In this document: piece after piece, positions 1-7,369 of the stretch
Layout: every line of letters starts with the position of its first letter
How positions within the stretch are numbered: the stretch's first letter is position 1
From: Blastocatellia bacterium
GTDB lineage: Bacteria > Acidobacteriota > Blastocatellia > HR10 > J050
DNA length: 64,000 nt
Assembly (NCBI GenBank): GCA_025054955.1
Contig: JANWZE010000030.1
Coordinates: 59,414 to 123,413, forward strand
Direction of reading: 5' to 3'
Made by a program: the position numbers and the translations under genes
Notes under the pieces: generated by a model
What the model was told of the DNA's origin: nothing
Databases searched by the model: none
The model's input: the letters and a program-made list of their open reading frames with translations, nothing else

Positions 1-591
1 TCGGTCAGCGCAGCGCAACGGAGAGTCTTCCGGGATGGCAACAATGACATCCCAAGGGACTTCTTGCGGCGCTGCCTGGGGGATACCGCCGAGCTGAAGC
101 GTATGACTGGCCACCGCGATGCCGAATTGCCTGAGTAACAGTTGCGCCAGCGCGCCAACGGCGACTCGCGCCGCTGTTTCGCGAGCGCTGGCTCGCTCCA
201 AAATGTCGCGTAGATCACGCCGATCATATTTCAATCCGCCGGCCAAGTCAGCATGGCCCGGACGCGGACGAATCAGACGTCGCGCTTTGGATTCATCTAA
301 CTGGCGCGGCACAGTGGCCATCACATCTTCCCAATTGGCAAAATCCTTATTCTCAATCATCAGCGCGATGGGCGAGCCAAGCGTCTGGCCATGACGCACC
401 CCTGAAAGAATCTGAACCTCATCCGATTCAATCTTCTGCCGTCCGCCACGCCCATAGCCGTGTTGTCGGCGACGCAGTTGATGGTTGATAAAATCAAAAT
501 CAATCGGCAGGCCTGCCGGGATGCCTTCAACAATTGCCACCAACGCTCGACCGTGCGATTCACCAGCAGTGAAAAACCGAAATAGGGACAT
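1..591 (-). CDS. aroC: Chorismate synthase, N-terminal half (cut by window edge)
   Basis: Chorismate synthase makes chorismate from 5-enolpyruvylshikimate-3-phosphate with reduced FMN, the last step of the shikimate pathway, in the cytoplasm. The reverse strand from ATG 591 translates without a stop to the window edge (197 codons, about half the usual length). It begins [14 protein letters not shown], carrying the GESHG signature, followed by [25 protein letters not shown] and [12 protein letters not shown], all family hallmarks. A GGAGGAG ribosome site lies six bases before the ATG, which fixes the start. The C-terminal half lies outside the window. Open frames on the other strand here are shadows. 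A 23-bp imperfect palindrome lies about 85 bases upstream. Confidence 0.96.
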   Translation of the reverse strand, partial: MSLFRFFTAGESHGRALVAIVEGIPAGLPIDFDFINHQLRRRQHGYGRGGRQKIESDEVQILSGVRHGQTLGSPIALMIENKDFANWEDVMATVPRQLDESKARRLIRPRPGHADLAGGLKYDRRDLRDILERASARETAARVAVGALAQLLLRQFGIAVASHTLQLGGIPQAAPQEVPWDVIVAIPEDSPLRCADR

Positions 592-674
592 GCAATGCTC
601 CTCCGAGTGACCGACACCCGCTCACATATTTGATGAGCTACCTCGCTGGCCCAATAGACTTGTTCATTAGCTAT

Positions 675-697
675 ATCATCACTTCTCAAGAGATGAT
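675..697. promoter_or_regulatory. Imperfect 23-bp palindrome upstream of aroC
   Basis: ATCATCACTT, then CTC, then AAGAGATGAT: two ten-base arms with one mismatch around a three-base centre, 84 bases upstream of the aroC start. The size and symmetry suit an operator for a dimeric repressor, but a chance palindrome cannot be excluded. I could not define a convincing aroC promoter overlapping it. Confidence 0.3.
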
Positions 698-1015
698 CGG
701 AAAAACAGCAAGCAAGTATGTCACTTCCCCGACAGGCCAGGCAAGGATTACGCCGATTGCGAAATGCGGATTGATCAGACTCATACCAGATGCCGAGTAA
801 AGATCGCACATTCTCGCTCAGTCAGTTCATGTCTCACCATGCTTTTTGGCTCCATGACGGGCTTTTGCTGCGCAATTGGCATAAGCTGTAAAGAGAATCG
901 CTCATGTGCAACAGCACCTCACGAAGCATGCAATGGAGCACAGGCGGAACGCCTGCGCCACATGCTCACAGGAATCGTCCATGAGCTCCGCGCTCGCCAC
1001 GAAGAACGAAAATGG

Positions 1016-1052
1016 CCACAGGCAGGAATGCCTGTGCCACTTTTTCTGAGGA
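1016..1052. repeat. Short palindromic module, copy 1
   Basis: Contains the inverted repeat ACAGGC-AGGAAT-GCCTGT followed by GCCACTTTTTCTGAGGA. A near-identical module sits at 1397-1433 and a shorter relative at 939-960. Pairing arms with changed loops are typical of REP-like elements. Confidence 0.6.
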
Positions 1053-1053
1053 T

Positions 1054-1167
1054 AAAGCGCCGTCGCCGCTTCGCTCTGCCGGCGCACTCCAAGATAAAGT
1101 CAGCAACGCATGAGCATGCGCTTTGGAGTGCGGCGGCAAGCCCCAAGGGCGCGACGCCGCTTTGGCC
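1054..1167. repeat. 114-bp structured repeat, tandem copy 1
   Basis: The block starting AAAGCGCCGTCGCC and ending GCCGCTTTGGCC recurs 135 bp downstream with two differences. It contains CGCACTCCAAGATAAAG and GGAGTGCGGCGGC, so its halves can pair. The first 49 bases recur with one mismatch at 59342-59390. This is a dispersed non-coding repeat. Confidence 0.8.
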
Positions 1168-1188
1168 TGGTGCGGAGTGGCGGAACAG

Positions 1189-1302
1189 AAAGCGCCGTCG
1201 CCGCTTCGCTCTGCCGGCGCACTCCAAGATAAAGTCAGCAACGCATGAGCATGCGCTTCGGAGTGCGGCGGCAAGCCCCAAGGGCGCGACGCTGCTTTGG
1301 CC
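1189..1302. repeat. 114-bp structured repeat, tandem copy 2
   Basis: Second copy of the 1054-1167 block, separated from the first by a 21-bp linker. The differences are CTTTGG to CTTCGG and GACGCCGC to GACGCTGC. The near identity suggests recent duplication. Confidence 0.8.
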
Positions 1303-1396
1303 ATGAGCTCCGCGTTCACCACGAAGGATGAAAATGTTATTTTTTAGAGGAGTTGTTCATGTCGTCTGGGACGACGCCCAGAAACGATGAAAAACG

Positions 1397-1433
1397 CGAC
1401 AGGCGGGAACGCCTGCGCCACTTTTTCTGAGGA
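1397..1433. repeat. Short palindromic module, copy 2
   Basis: Carries ACAGGCGGGAACGCCTGC followed by GCCACTTTTTCTGAGGA, matching 1016-1052. The changes AGGAAT to GGGAAC and T to C keep most of the pairing arms intact. Confidence 0.6.
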
Positions 1434-1584
1434 GACAGCAGACGGCGTAAACGGTCCGGCTCGCTTGCTGCTAAAGCGCAGACCGACAGCGCAGCGCGAA
1501 GCGCCCGCCCCCTCACGATGTTGAACCTGTGCTGTCATGCCTTGATGGCGCGGCTTCAATCGGGTAAGCTTGGAAAGCATAAAC

Positions 1585-1944
1585 ATGACACCACGCGAAT
1601 TGGTTCAGTCCTGGGTAGAAGCGTTCAATCGCGCTGATGCTGACGCGCTAGCAAATTTCTATAGCGATGACGCGGTCAATCATCAGGTCGCCGAGCAGCC
1701 GGTGGTTGGCCGCGAAGCCATCCGCGAAATGTTTGTGGCCGAGTTCGCACGGGCCAAGATGGTTTGCATCGTCGAGCACATCTTTGAAGACGGTGAGTGG
1801 GCTATCCTTGAGTGGCGCGATCCTCTTGGTCTGCGGGGCTGCGGCTTCTTTCACGTCGTCAACGGAAAGATCGTCTTTCAACGCGGTTACTGGGACAAGC
1901 TAACCTTCCTGCGCATGCATGGCCTTCCGCTTCCCACTCAATAG
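1585..1944 (+). CDS. SnoaL-like / NTF2-fold small protein
   Basis: A 119-residue protein of the SnoaL-like polyketide-cyclase/NTF2 fold class. These are small cytoplasmic alpha+beta-barrel proteins acting as enzymes or ligand binders on many small molecules. The N-terminus (LVQSWVEAFNRADADALANF, then YSDDAVNHQVA) and the later GREAIREMF segment are the typical opening helices and strand. ATG 1585 is preferred over an in-frame TTG at 1570 because TTGGAAAG lies at ribosome-site distance before the ATG. The gene stands alone after the repeat-rich region. Its substrate cannot be told from sequence; family membership is fairly sure, function is not. Confidence 0.75.
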   Translation: MTPRELVQSWVEAFNRADADALANFYSDDAVNHQVAEQPVVGREAIREMFVAEFARAKMVCIVEHIFEDGEWAILEWRDPLGLRGCGFFHVVNGKIVFQRGYWDKLTFLRMHGLPLPTQ

Positions 1945-2081
1945 AACCTAATTCCTAATGCGCGCAGAAAATCGTAGAGTGCTGCGTGGGACGTTCCGCA
2001 CCTGCTATTCATTTCGCTTTAACAAACGTGGGCTCTCCCCGGATTATTGGTATGAGACGCATCGCCCGGATGGGTCTGGGC

Positions 2082-2111
2082 TTGACAACTCGACTCCGGA
2101 CAGCCTTAATT
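2082..2111 (+). promoter_or_regulatory. Sigma70-type promoter for the cobalamin salvage group
   Basis: TTGACA (2082-2087), an 18-base spacer, then TTAATT (2106-2111). Transcription would start near 2118 and leave a leader of about 30 bases before ATG 2148, too short for a cobalamin riboswitch. Confidence 0.55.
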
Positions 2112-2147
2112 GTGTCGAACTTTAATAACGAATCATCAGGAGTTGCT

Positions 2148-2705
2148 ATGTACAAACTTCGTTTCTGGGTTGTCGCGTCTATGATCCTCGTGGCAGCCGC
2201 ATCTCGACTGATTCCGCATCCACCCAACTTCACCCCCATTGGAGCGATGGCGCTGTTTGGTGGAGCGTGTTTGGCCAACTGGCGGCTGGCGCTGCTGGTG
2301 CCGTTGGCAGCGATGTTTCTCAGCGATGTGGCAATTGGTTTGCTCAGCGGCAACTGGGCAGTAGGATTGCATCGGTCGCTGCCGGTCGTTTACGGTAGCT
2401 TCGTGGCGATTGTGTTCCTAGGATTTTGGCTGCGCACGCGCCGGCGCCTTCTGCCGATTATGGGGGCTACGCTGGCTGCGTCATCGCTCTTCTTCCTGCT
2501 GACCAATTTTGGCGTGTGGGCGCTCGGCTCGATGTATCCCAAAACGTGGCAAGGGTTGGTTGCCTGCTATGTAGCGGCGATTCCATTTTTCGGCAATACG
2601 TTGATGGGTGATGCCGTCTACGTTGCGGCATTGTTTGGCGGTCTGGCATTGGCCGAGAAAAAGTTTTTGGCATTGCGGCAGCCCGAGCCACTGCCGGTTC
2701 AATAG
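2148..2705 (+). CDS. DUF6580-type integral membrane protein, possible cobalamin-related transporter
   Basis: A 185-residue polytopic membrane protein. The signature near the N-terminus, RLIPHPPNFTPIGAMALFGG, is what I recognise from DUF6580-type proteins; several hydrophobic segments follow, including the WRLALLVPLAAMFLSD and SLFFLLTNFGVWALG regions. The start is ATG 2148, after CAGGAG at five bases; upstream in-frame codons overlap the promoter and give unlikely sequence. It lies nine bases before a BtuF-like gene and just ahead of a DUF71 gene. I infer that it may be the membrane, ECF-like component of corrinoid uptake, but no experimental function is known to me. It could also carry a different small molecule. 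Confidence 0.75.
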   Translation: MYKLRFWVVASMILVAAASRLIPHPPNFTPIGAMALFGGACLANWRLALLVPLAAMFLSDVAIGLLSGNWAVGLHRSLPVVYGSFVAIVFLGFWLRTRRRLLPIMGATLAASSLFFLLTNFGVWALGSMYPKTWQGLVACYVAAIPFFGNTLMGDAVYVAALFGGLALAEKKFLALRQPEPLPVQ

Positions 2706-2714
2706 GAGCCGATC

Positions 2715-3713
2715 ATGAGGATTGTTTCGTTATTGCCCAGCGCGACCGAGATCATTTGCGCGCTGGGACTGGACGATCACCTGGTCGGCGTCACACACGA
2801 GTGTGACTATCCGCCCTGGGTCTGTCGGTTGCCGAAGGTCACGCACACGTTGATTCCCACCGACGCCTCAAGCAGTGAGATTGATCGCTTGGTACGAGAG
2901 CGATTGCGGACCAATCGAGCGTTGTACACGCTTGACCTGCCGACACTGGAAGCGTTGCGACCGGACTTGATCGTCACGCAGGCGTTGTGCGATGTCTGCG
3001 CCGTTGCCGAAGAAGAAGTTCAGGCAGCCGCCTGTACGCTTCCCGGCAATCCACAGGTTGTGAATTTGGAGCCGCAGACACTGTGGCAGGTGATGGAATC
3101 CATTCGGCAGGTTGCCCATGTCGTGGGGCTGGAGTCACGAGCTGAATCGGTCATTGCCGGCTTGCAAGCTCGGATTGAGGCAGTGGCCGCACGGAGCGCC
3201 GAACTCGATGACCGGCCACGAGTCGCCTTGCTGGAATGGCTTGATCCACCGTTTTGTTGCGGCCATTGGAATCCAGAATTGGTTCGACTCGCCGGCGGCA
3301 TTGAAGGACTCGGTCAGGAGGGACAACCTTCAAGAACGCTTGATTGGGAGCAGGTGTTGGCATGGCAACCTGAGGTTGTTTTCATTGCCTGTTGTGGCTT
3401 CAGTGTTGAGCGCACTCTGCGTGATCTTCCACTGCTTTCATTGATCCCCGGTTGGCAGCAACTGCCGGCTGTGCGCGCCGGTCGCGTTTATGTCACTGAT
3501 GGCTCTCATTATTTTAGTCGGCCTGGCCCTCGCCTCGTAGACAGTTTGGAGATCCTGGCCCATGCGCTACACCCTGAGGTTCATCCATTACCCAACGGTC
3601 TGTCTCCGGCCATCTGCGTGAACACTGTTGCTGCAAGCGGCGCGGAGAGCGCCTGTATGGAGCGCCATGACACCCTCCCGCGTGTTGCTCTCATGGAGTT
3701 CGGGAAAAGATAG
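2715..3713 (+). CDS. BtuF-like cobalamin-binding protein
   Basis: A 332-residue periplasmic-binding-fold protein of the BtuF / helical-backbone metal-receptor class. The opening RIVSLLPSATEIICALG, the following HLVGVTHECDYPP and the later VYVTDGSHYFSRPGPRLVDSL are typical of cobalamin-binding BtuF relatives. No signal peptide is visible, so it probably stays in the cytoplasm, as in many stand-alone members often annotated as cobalamin-binding protein. It is co-directional with a DUF6580-type membrane protein (gap nine bases), and its 3' end overlaps the DUF71 gene by 47 bases, implying co-transcription. Ligand identity is inferred from family and context; a haem or siderophore ligand is less likely. 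Confidence 0.82.
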   Translation: MRIVSLLPSATEIICALGLDDHLVGVTHECDYPPWVCRLPKVTHTLIPTDASSSEIDRLVRERLRTNRALYTLDLPTLEALRPDLIVTQALCDVCAVAEEEVQAAACTLPGNPQVVNLEPQTLWQVMESIRQVAHVVGLESRAESVIAGLQARIEAVAARSAELDDRPRVALLEWLDPPFCCGHWNPELVRLAGGIEGLGQEGQPSRTLDWEQVLAWQPEVVFIACCGFSVERTLRDLPLLSLIPGWQQLPAVRAGRVYVTDGSHYFSRPGPRLVDSLEILAHALHPEVHPLPNGLSPAICVNTVAASGAESACMERHDTLPRVALMEFGKR

Positions 3714-4359
3714 CGCGTGGGCGCTTCACCGACTGCGTCAGACGCCGCAGGTGGAGCTCGTCGGCCTGTTGACCACTTTCAATGAAGCAGCCGACCGCGT
3801 CGCCATGCACGCTGTTCGCCGCAGCCTGGTCCAAGCGCAAGCCGCGGCGGCAAGATTGCCACTGTGGCCAGTCTCGTTGCCGTTTCCTTGCTCCAATGCA
3901 GAGTATGAAGAACGGATGCGCGCGGTCGTAACACGCGCGCGCCAACAAGGCATTACGCACATCGCATTTGGCGACCTGTTCCTGGAAGACGTGCGCGCGT
4001 ATCGTGTCGGCATGTTGGCTGGGAGCGGCATCGAACCGTTGTTTCCTTTGTGGTGCTCGCCTGCCGACACACCGGCGCTTGCCCGCGCCATGTTGCAGAG
4101 TGGTCTACGGGCGGTGCTGACCTGCGTTGATCCCAAACAACTGCCCGAACGGTTCGTTGGACGAGCCTACGACGAGGCGCTGCTCACCGAGCTGCCACCG
4201 ACGGTTGATCCTTGTGGAGAACGCGGAGAATTTCACACATTCTGCTTTGCCGGTCCGATGTTTGACCGCGAGATTTCTATAGAGCTTGGGCAAACGGTCG
4301 CTCGTGATGGATTCTACTTTGCCGACGTGCTGCCTGCCGGCATGTCGTCGTCCGCCTGA
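3667..4359 (+). CDS. DUF71/COG2102 ATP-binding protein (Dph6-like), probable B12 salvage role
   Basis: A 230-residue PP-loop ATPase of the DUF71 family. The ATP-binding loop is the N-terminal LLSWSSGKDSAWAL, and the family motif GITHIAFGDLFLEDVRAYR follows at mid-length; the C-terminal GERGEFHTFCFAGPMF is also conserved. Eukaryotic and archaeal relatives amidate diphthine, but bacteria lack diphthamide. Published comparative genomics predicted a cobalamin-salvage role for bacterial members beside btu genes, which is exactly the context here. ATG 3667 follows GGAG at about four bases and overlaps the BtuF-like gene. The catalysed reaction is unknown; amidation of a corrinoid side chain is the reasonable inference. 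Confidence 0.82.
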   Translation: MTPSRVLLSWSSGKDSAWALHRLRQTPQVELVGLLTTFNEAADRVAMHAVRRSLVQAQAAAARLPLWPVSLPFPCSNAEYEERMRAVVTRARQQGITHIAFGDLFLEDVRAYRVGMLAGSGIEPLFPLWCSPADTPALARAMLQSGLRAVLTCVDPKQLPERFVGRAYDEALLTELPPTVDPCGERGEFHTFCFAGPMFDREISIELGQTVARDGFYFADVLPAGMSSSA

Positions 4360-4415
4360 CGCGCCCAGATCGCACGGCTGCAACCTCAACAAGCGCACGA
4401 AAGAGGACCGCACAC

Positions 4416-5261
4416 ATGCCCGAATTGCCGGAAATCGAACATGTGGTGGAAACATTGCGCCGTTATGTGTGTGGGGATGTGATTGAGCGAGTCAGCATCT
4501 TGCGGCCAGCCTTGATCCGGCCGCTCAGCCCGGCCAGATTCCGCGCCTGTGTTTGCCGACGAACCATCGAGCATATTCGCCGACGCGGTAAATTCATTTT
4601 GATGGACCTGTCCGGGGGATCGTCTTTGCTGATTCACTTACGAATGACTGGCGGATTCGCTTATGGGGATCCTCGGTTGCGATGGCCGAAGACGACGCGG
4701 CTCATTTTCCATCTGCGCAGCGGCCGTCAACTTGGTTTCACTGACACGCGGAATTTAGGGACTCTGGCGGTCGTTCAACGCAACGATGTGGATCAGATCG
4801 AGCCGCTAGATAAGCTGGGAGTGGAACCGCTGGCGCCGGACTTCACTGCCGACTGCTTGAAAACGCTGCTCCGTAGCAGTGGTCGCTCGATCAAAGAATT
4901 TTTGCTGGACCAAACTAAGGTTGTTGGATTAGGCAACATTTATGCAGCCGAAGTGTTGCATCGCGCCGGTCTGAGCCCCATTCGCTCGGCTCGGTCGGTG
5001 GCGCGCTCCGCAGGGCGATTGGTGAGATTACACCAGTGCATTGTTGAAACACTTCGGGAAGCACTTCACGCTCAAGCCGCCGGTCAACCGCTCCACCTGG
5101 AGCTGATCGGTGAGCCAGCAGCAATGAACCAACCGCGTTGCGACGTGGTCTTTCAGGTCTACAATCGCGAAGGCCAACCGTGCTTCACATGCGGTCAATC
5201 AATCCGACGGCTTGTCCAGAGTGGACGCTCAACCTATTATTGTCCTCGATGTCAAACGTAG
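4416..5261 (+). CDS. mutM: Formamidopyrimidine-DNA glycosylase
   Basis: Fpg/MutM excises 8-oxoguanine and formamidopyrimidines and cleaves the abasic site by beta,delta-elimination. The protein starts MPELPEIE, giving the catalytic Pro2 and Glu3 after Met removal. RRGKF near residue 58 carries the conserved lysine, and GLGNIYAAEVLHRAGLSP is the helix-two-turn-helix. A C-terminal zinc finger is seen as CFTCGQ with CPRCQT. At 281 residues the length is normal and all key residues are present. It is co-directional with the upstream salvage genes and starts 56 bases after the DUF71 stop. Confidence 0.95.
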   Translation: MPELPEIEHVVETLRRYVCGDVIERVSILRPALIRPLSPARFRACVCRRTIEHIRRRGKFILMDLSGGSSLLIHLRMTGGFAYGDPRLRWPKTTRLIFHLRSGRQLGFTDTRNLGTLAVVQRNDVDQIEPLDKLGVEPLAPDFTADCLKTLLRSSGRSIKEFLLDQTKVVGLGNIYAAEVLHRAGLSPIRSARSVARSAGRLVRLHQCIVETLREALHAQAAGQPLHLELIGEPAAMNQPRCDVVFQVYNREGQPCFTCGQSIRRLVQSGRSTYYCPRCQT

Positions 5262-5433
5262 CAGAGATGAGAGAAGCGCGAAATCTGAAACGCGCGCTCA
5301 ACGCAGACGTGGCCCGTAGGAGGCACGTCACACAGCTTGGTCGTTGCCTTGGAAAGGCTCGGATGTTGGCGCCGGAACGTTTTGGGAGGCCGCGCTTGAG
5401 ATGTGGCAATTGCGCGGGTTGCATTCAGACAAT

Positions 5434-7284
5434 ATGAACCGCAAGTTTCTTGATCTGCTGGATCAGCAAATCGTCTTAGCCGACGGCGCGATGGGAACGC
5501 TGCTGATCAATCGCGGCGCCGACCCACAGGCGTTGGCCGAGCAAAATCTTATCAATCCTGATTTGGTGCGTGCGATTCACCTGGATTACATCCGGGCCGG
5601 CGCGCGATTGATTGAGACCAATACGTTTCTCGGCAATCGGATGAAGCTGCGGGAATACGGCGTTGAAGACAAACTGGAAGCGATCAACCGCGCCGGTGTG
5701 CGATTGGCTCGTGAAGCTGTTCAACAAAGCGGTCAACAAGTGTTCATTGCTGGCGCTGTCGGTCCGCTGGGCGCGTTGGTCAAACCTTATGGCAATTTGA
5801 CGCTGGCCGATTTAGCCAGAGCCTACCAGGAACAGATCGCCATTCTGATTGAAGAAGGCGTTGATCTGATCATCATTGAAACGCATCCGAGCCTGCTGGA
5901 AGCTCATGAAGCCGTGCGGGCTGCTCGCACGGTTGCGCCCACTACGCCGATCATCGCGCAGATGACATTTTTGGAAGATGGCCGATCCAAATTCGGCGAC
6001 GAGCTACGACGCTCGCTGGAATCGCTGGCTGCCGCTGATGTGGACGTTGTTGGCGTCAATTGCAGCGGTCCGCAGATGATGTTTGACATCATCGAGCGAT
6101 TTTTGCAGGAGACCGAGCTGCGCGTCTCCGTGATGCCCAACGCCGGGTTGCCACAATTGATCGGCGGGCGGCAGATTTACTTGTCATCGCCGGAGTACTT
6201 GCAGATTTATGCGCGCCGGTTCGCCGAGGCGGGCGCCAATATCATTGGCGGGTGCTGTGGCACGACGCCCGAACATATTCGCGCGATGGGAGAGGTCTTT
6301 GTCGGGCAAGCGCCGCGCCGCGTTCGTGAGCGCAAGGTCATATCCGTGTCGGTGGTGGAACCGGCCGCGGCGGTCGCTCCCAAGGCGACGATGCCATTGG
6401 CTACCCACTTTCAACAAAAACTCGGCCAGCAATGGGTAACCACCGTCGAGGTTGTCGCGCCACGCGGACTAGACCATGGTGAGACCATCGAACGCTGCCG
6501 CGCCTTTGCGCAGGCTGGCGTTGATGCCATTAGCGTCAGCGAGCATACGGGCGCGCGCGTGCGGTTGTCGGGTCTGGCGCTGGCCTACCTGATTCAGTCG
6601 CAAACGGGTGTTGAAACGATCCTCCATTTCAGTTGCCGCGAGCGCACGCTGGGCTTGATTCAGTCCGAGCTGCTGGGAGCAGCGGCGTTGGGCATCCGCA
6701 ACGTGCTGGCCCTGACCGGCGAAAGCGGCATAGCCGGCGAGCTGCCCTCTGTGGCCTCGGTCTTTGAAGTCAATGCCACCGGTGTGGTGGAAATTCTTCA
6801 CGACTTCAATCAAGGTCATACCGTCTCCGGTCATTCGATTGGTCAAGCTGCCGGATTTCGCATCGGCGTGGCTGTGAATCTGGCCGCTGAAGACATGCAC
6901 GCAGAAATCGCCCAACTTGAAGAACGGATCAAAGCCGGCGCCCACTTTGCGCAAACGCAGCCGATCTTTGACCTGACGCTGATTGACCGATTCCTGCAAC
7001 ACGTCGGCTCGTTCCCTATTCCGACGTTGGTGAGCATCATGCCACTGACCAGCGCGCGGCAGGCAGAGTTTTTGCATCATGAAGTGCCGGGCATCATCAT
7101 TCCCGAATCGTTCCGCCGACGCATGCACCAGGCTGCTGACCCGAAACAGGAAGGGTTGAGCATCGCGCAGGAATTGACCAGCGCGCTGCGCGGACAAGTT
7201 GCCGGGATTCACATCATGGCTCAAGTTGACCCTGTCGTAACAGTAGGCGAAATCCTAAAAGTCACGCCACGCGATGAAGCGTGA
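5434..7284 (+). CDS. yitJ: Bifunctional homocysteine S-methyltransferase / methylenetetrahydrofolate reductase
   Basis: A 616-residue fusion resembling Bacillus YitJ. The N-terminal homocysteine methyltransferase domain begins LADGAMGTLL and carries the zinc-ligand segments GVNCSG and GGCCGT, about residue 290. The C-terminal half is a MetF-type 5,10-methylene-THF reductase barrel with LALTGE and FAQTQPIFD motifs. Such fusions reduce methylene-THF and can methylate homocysteine in methionine synthesis, probably with S-methylmethionine or SAM as donor for the first domain. ATG 5434 aligns with the YitJ start; ATG 5401 and 5344 are longer alternatives. No SAM or cobalamin riboswitch is visible upstream. 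The nearby B12 salvage genes suggest a shared one-carbon context. Confidence 0.9.
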   Translation: MNRKFLDLLDQQIVLADGAMGTLLINRGADPQALAEQNLINPDLVRAIHLDYIRAGARLIETNTFLGNRMKLREYGVEDKLEAINRAGVRLAREAVQQSGQQVFIAGAVGPLGALVKPYGNLTLADLARAYQEQIAILIEEGVDLIIIETHPSLLEAHEAVRAARTVAPTTPIIAQMTFLEDGRSKFGDELRRSLESLAAADVDVVGVNCSGPQMMFDIIERFLQETELRVSVMPNAGLPQLIGGRQIYLSSPEYLQIYARRFAEAGANIIGGCCGTTPEHIRAMGEVFVGQAPRRVRERKVISVSVVEPAAAVAPKATMPLATHFQQKLGQQWVTTVEVVAPRGLDHGETIERCRAFAQAGVDAISVSEHTGARVRLSGLALAYLIQSQTGVETILHFSCRERTLGLIQSELLGAAALGIRNVLALTGESGIAGELPSVASVFEVNATGVVEILHDFNQGHTVSGHSIGQAAGFRIGVAVNLAAEDMHAEIAQLEERIKAGAHFAQTQPIFDLTLIDRFLQHVGSFPIPTLVSIMPLTSARQAEFLHHEVPGIIIPESFRRRMHQAADPKQEGLSIAQELTSALRGQVAGIHIMAQVDPVVTVGEILKVTPRDEA

Positions 7285-7321
7285 ATGAGGCTTCTGATAG
7301 CGTGACGGCCAATGACCGACG

Positions 7322-7342
7322 TAGGCCCTTTTGACCGGCCTA
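7322..7342. terminator. Hairpin between convergent genes
   Basis: TAGGCC, nine-base loop, GGCCTA, in the short gap between the converging yitJ-like and acyl-CoA dehydrogenase genes. No U-tract follows on either strand, so intrinsic termination is uncertain. Confidence 0.3.
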
Positions 7343-7369
7343 TTCCGATGCAGTGACCTTCATTCTGAT

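Larger units (their letters stand above)
592..1584. other. Gene-free region rich in composite repeats
   Basis: Almost 1 kb with no convincing gene. The open frames running through it have repeat-derived, Arg/Ala-rich translations. The region holds a palindrome near aroC (675-697), three short palindromic modules of the type CAGGCGGGAACGCCTG (939-960, 1016-1052, 1397-1433), and a 114-bp block repeated in tandem (1054-1167 and 1189-1302). The phrase CCATGAGCTCCGCGCTCGCC recurs in variants near 978 and 1302 and again near 59268. It looks like a landing place for non-autonomous repeats. Confidence 0.7.

Noticed and set aside
764..1306. 180-codon open frame and its reverse partners
   Set aside because: They run through the tandem 114-bp repeats; translations repeat themselves, are Arg/Ala-rich and lack ribosome sites.
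1945..2147. Cobalamin riboswitch before the B12 salvage genes
   Set aside because: No B12-box-like or conserved core sequence seen; the promoter at 2082-2111 leaves a leader of only about 30 bases.
5262..5433. SAM riboswitch or T-box before the YitJ-like gene
   Set aside because: No recognisable conserved core, no terminator hairpin with U-tract.
6469..7224. 251-codon antisense open frame inside the YitJ-like gene
   Set aside because: Antisense shadow of a well-supported enzyme; no ribosome site and no recognisable protein.
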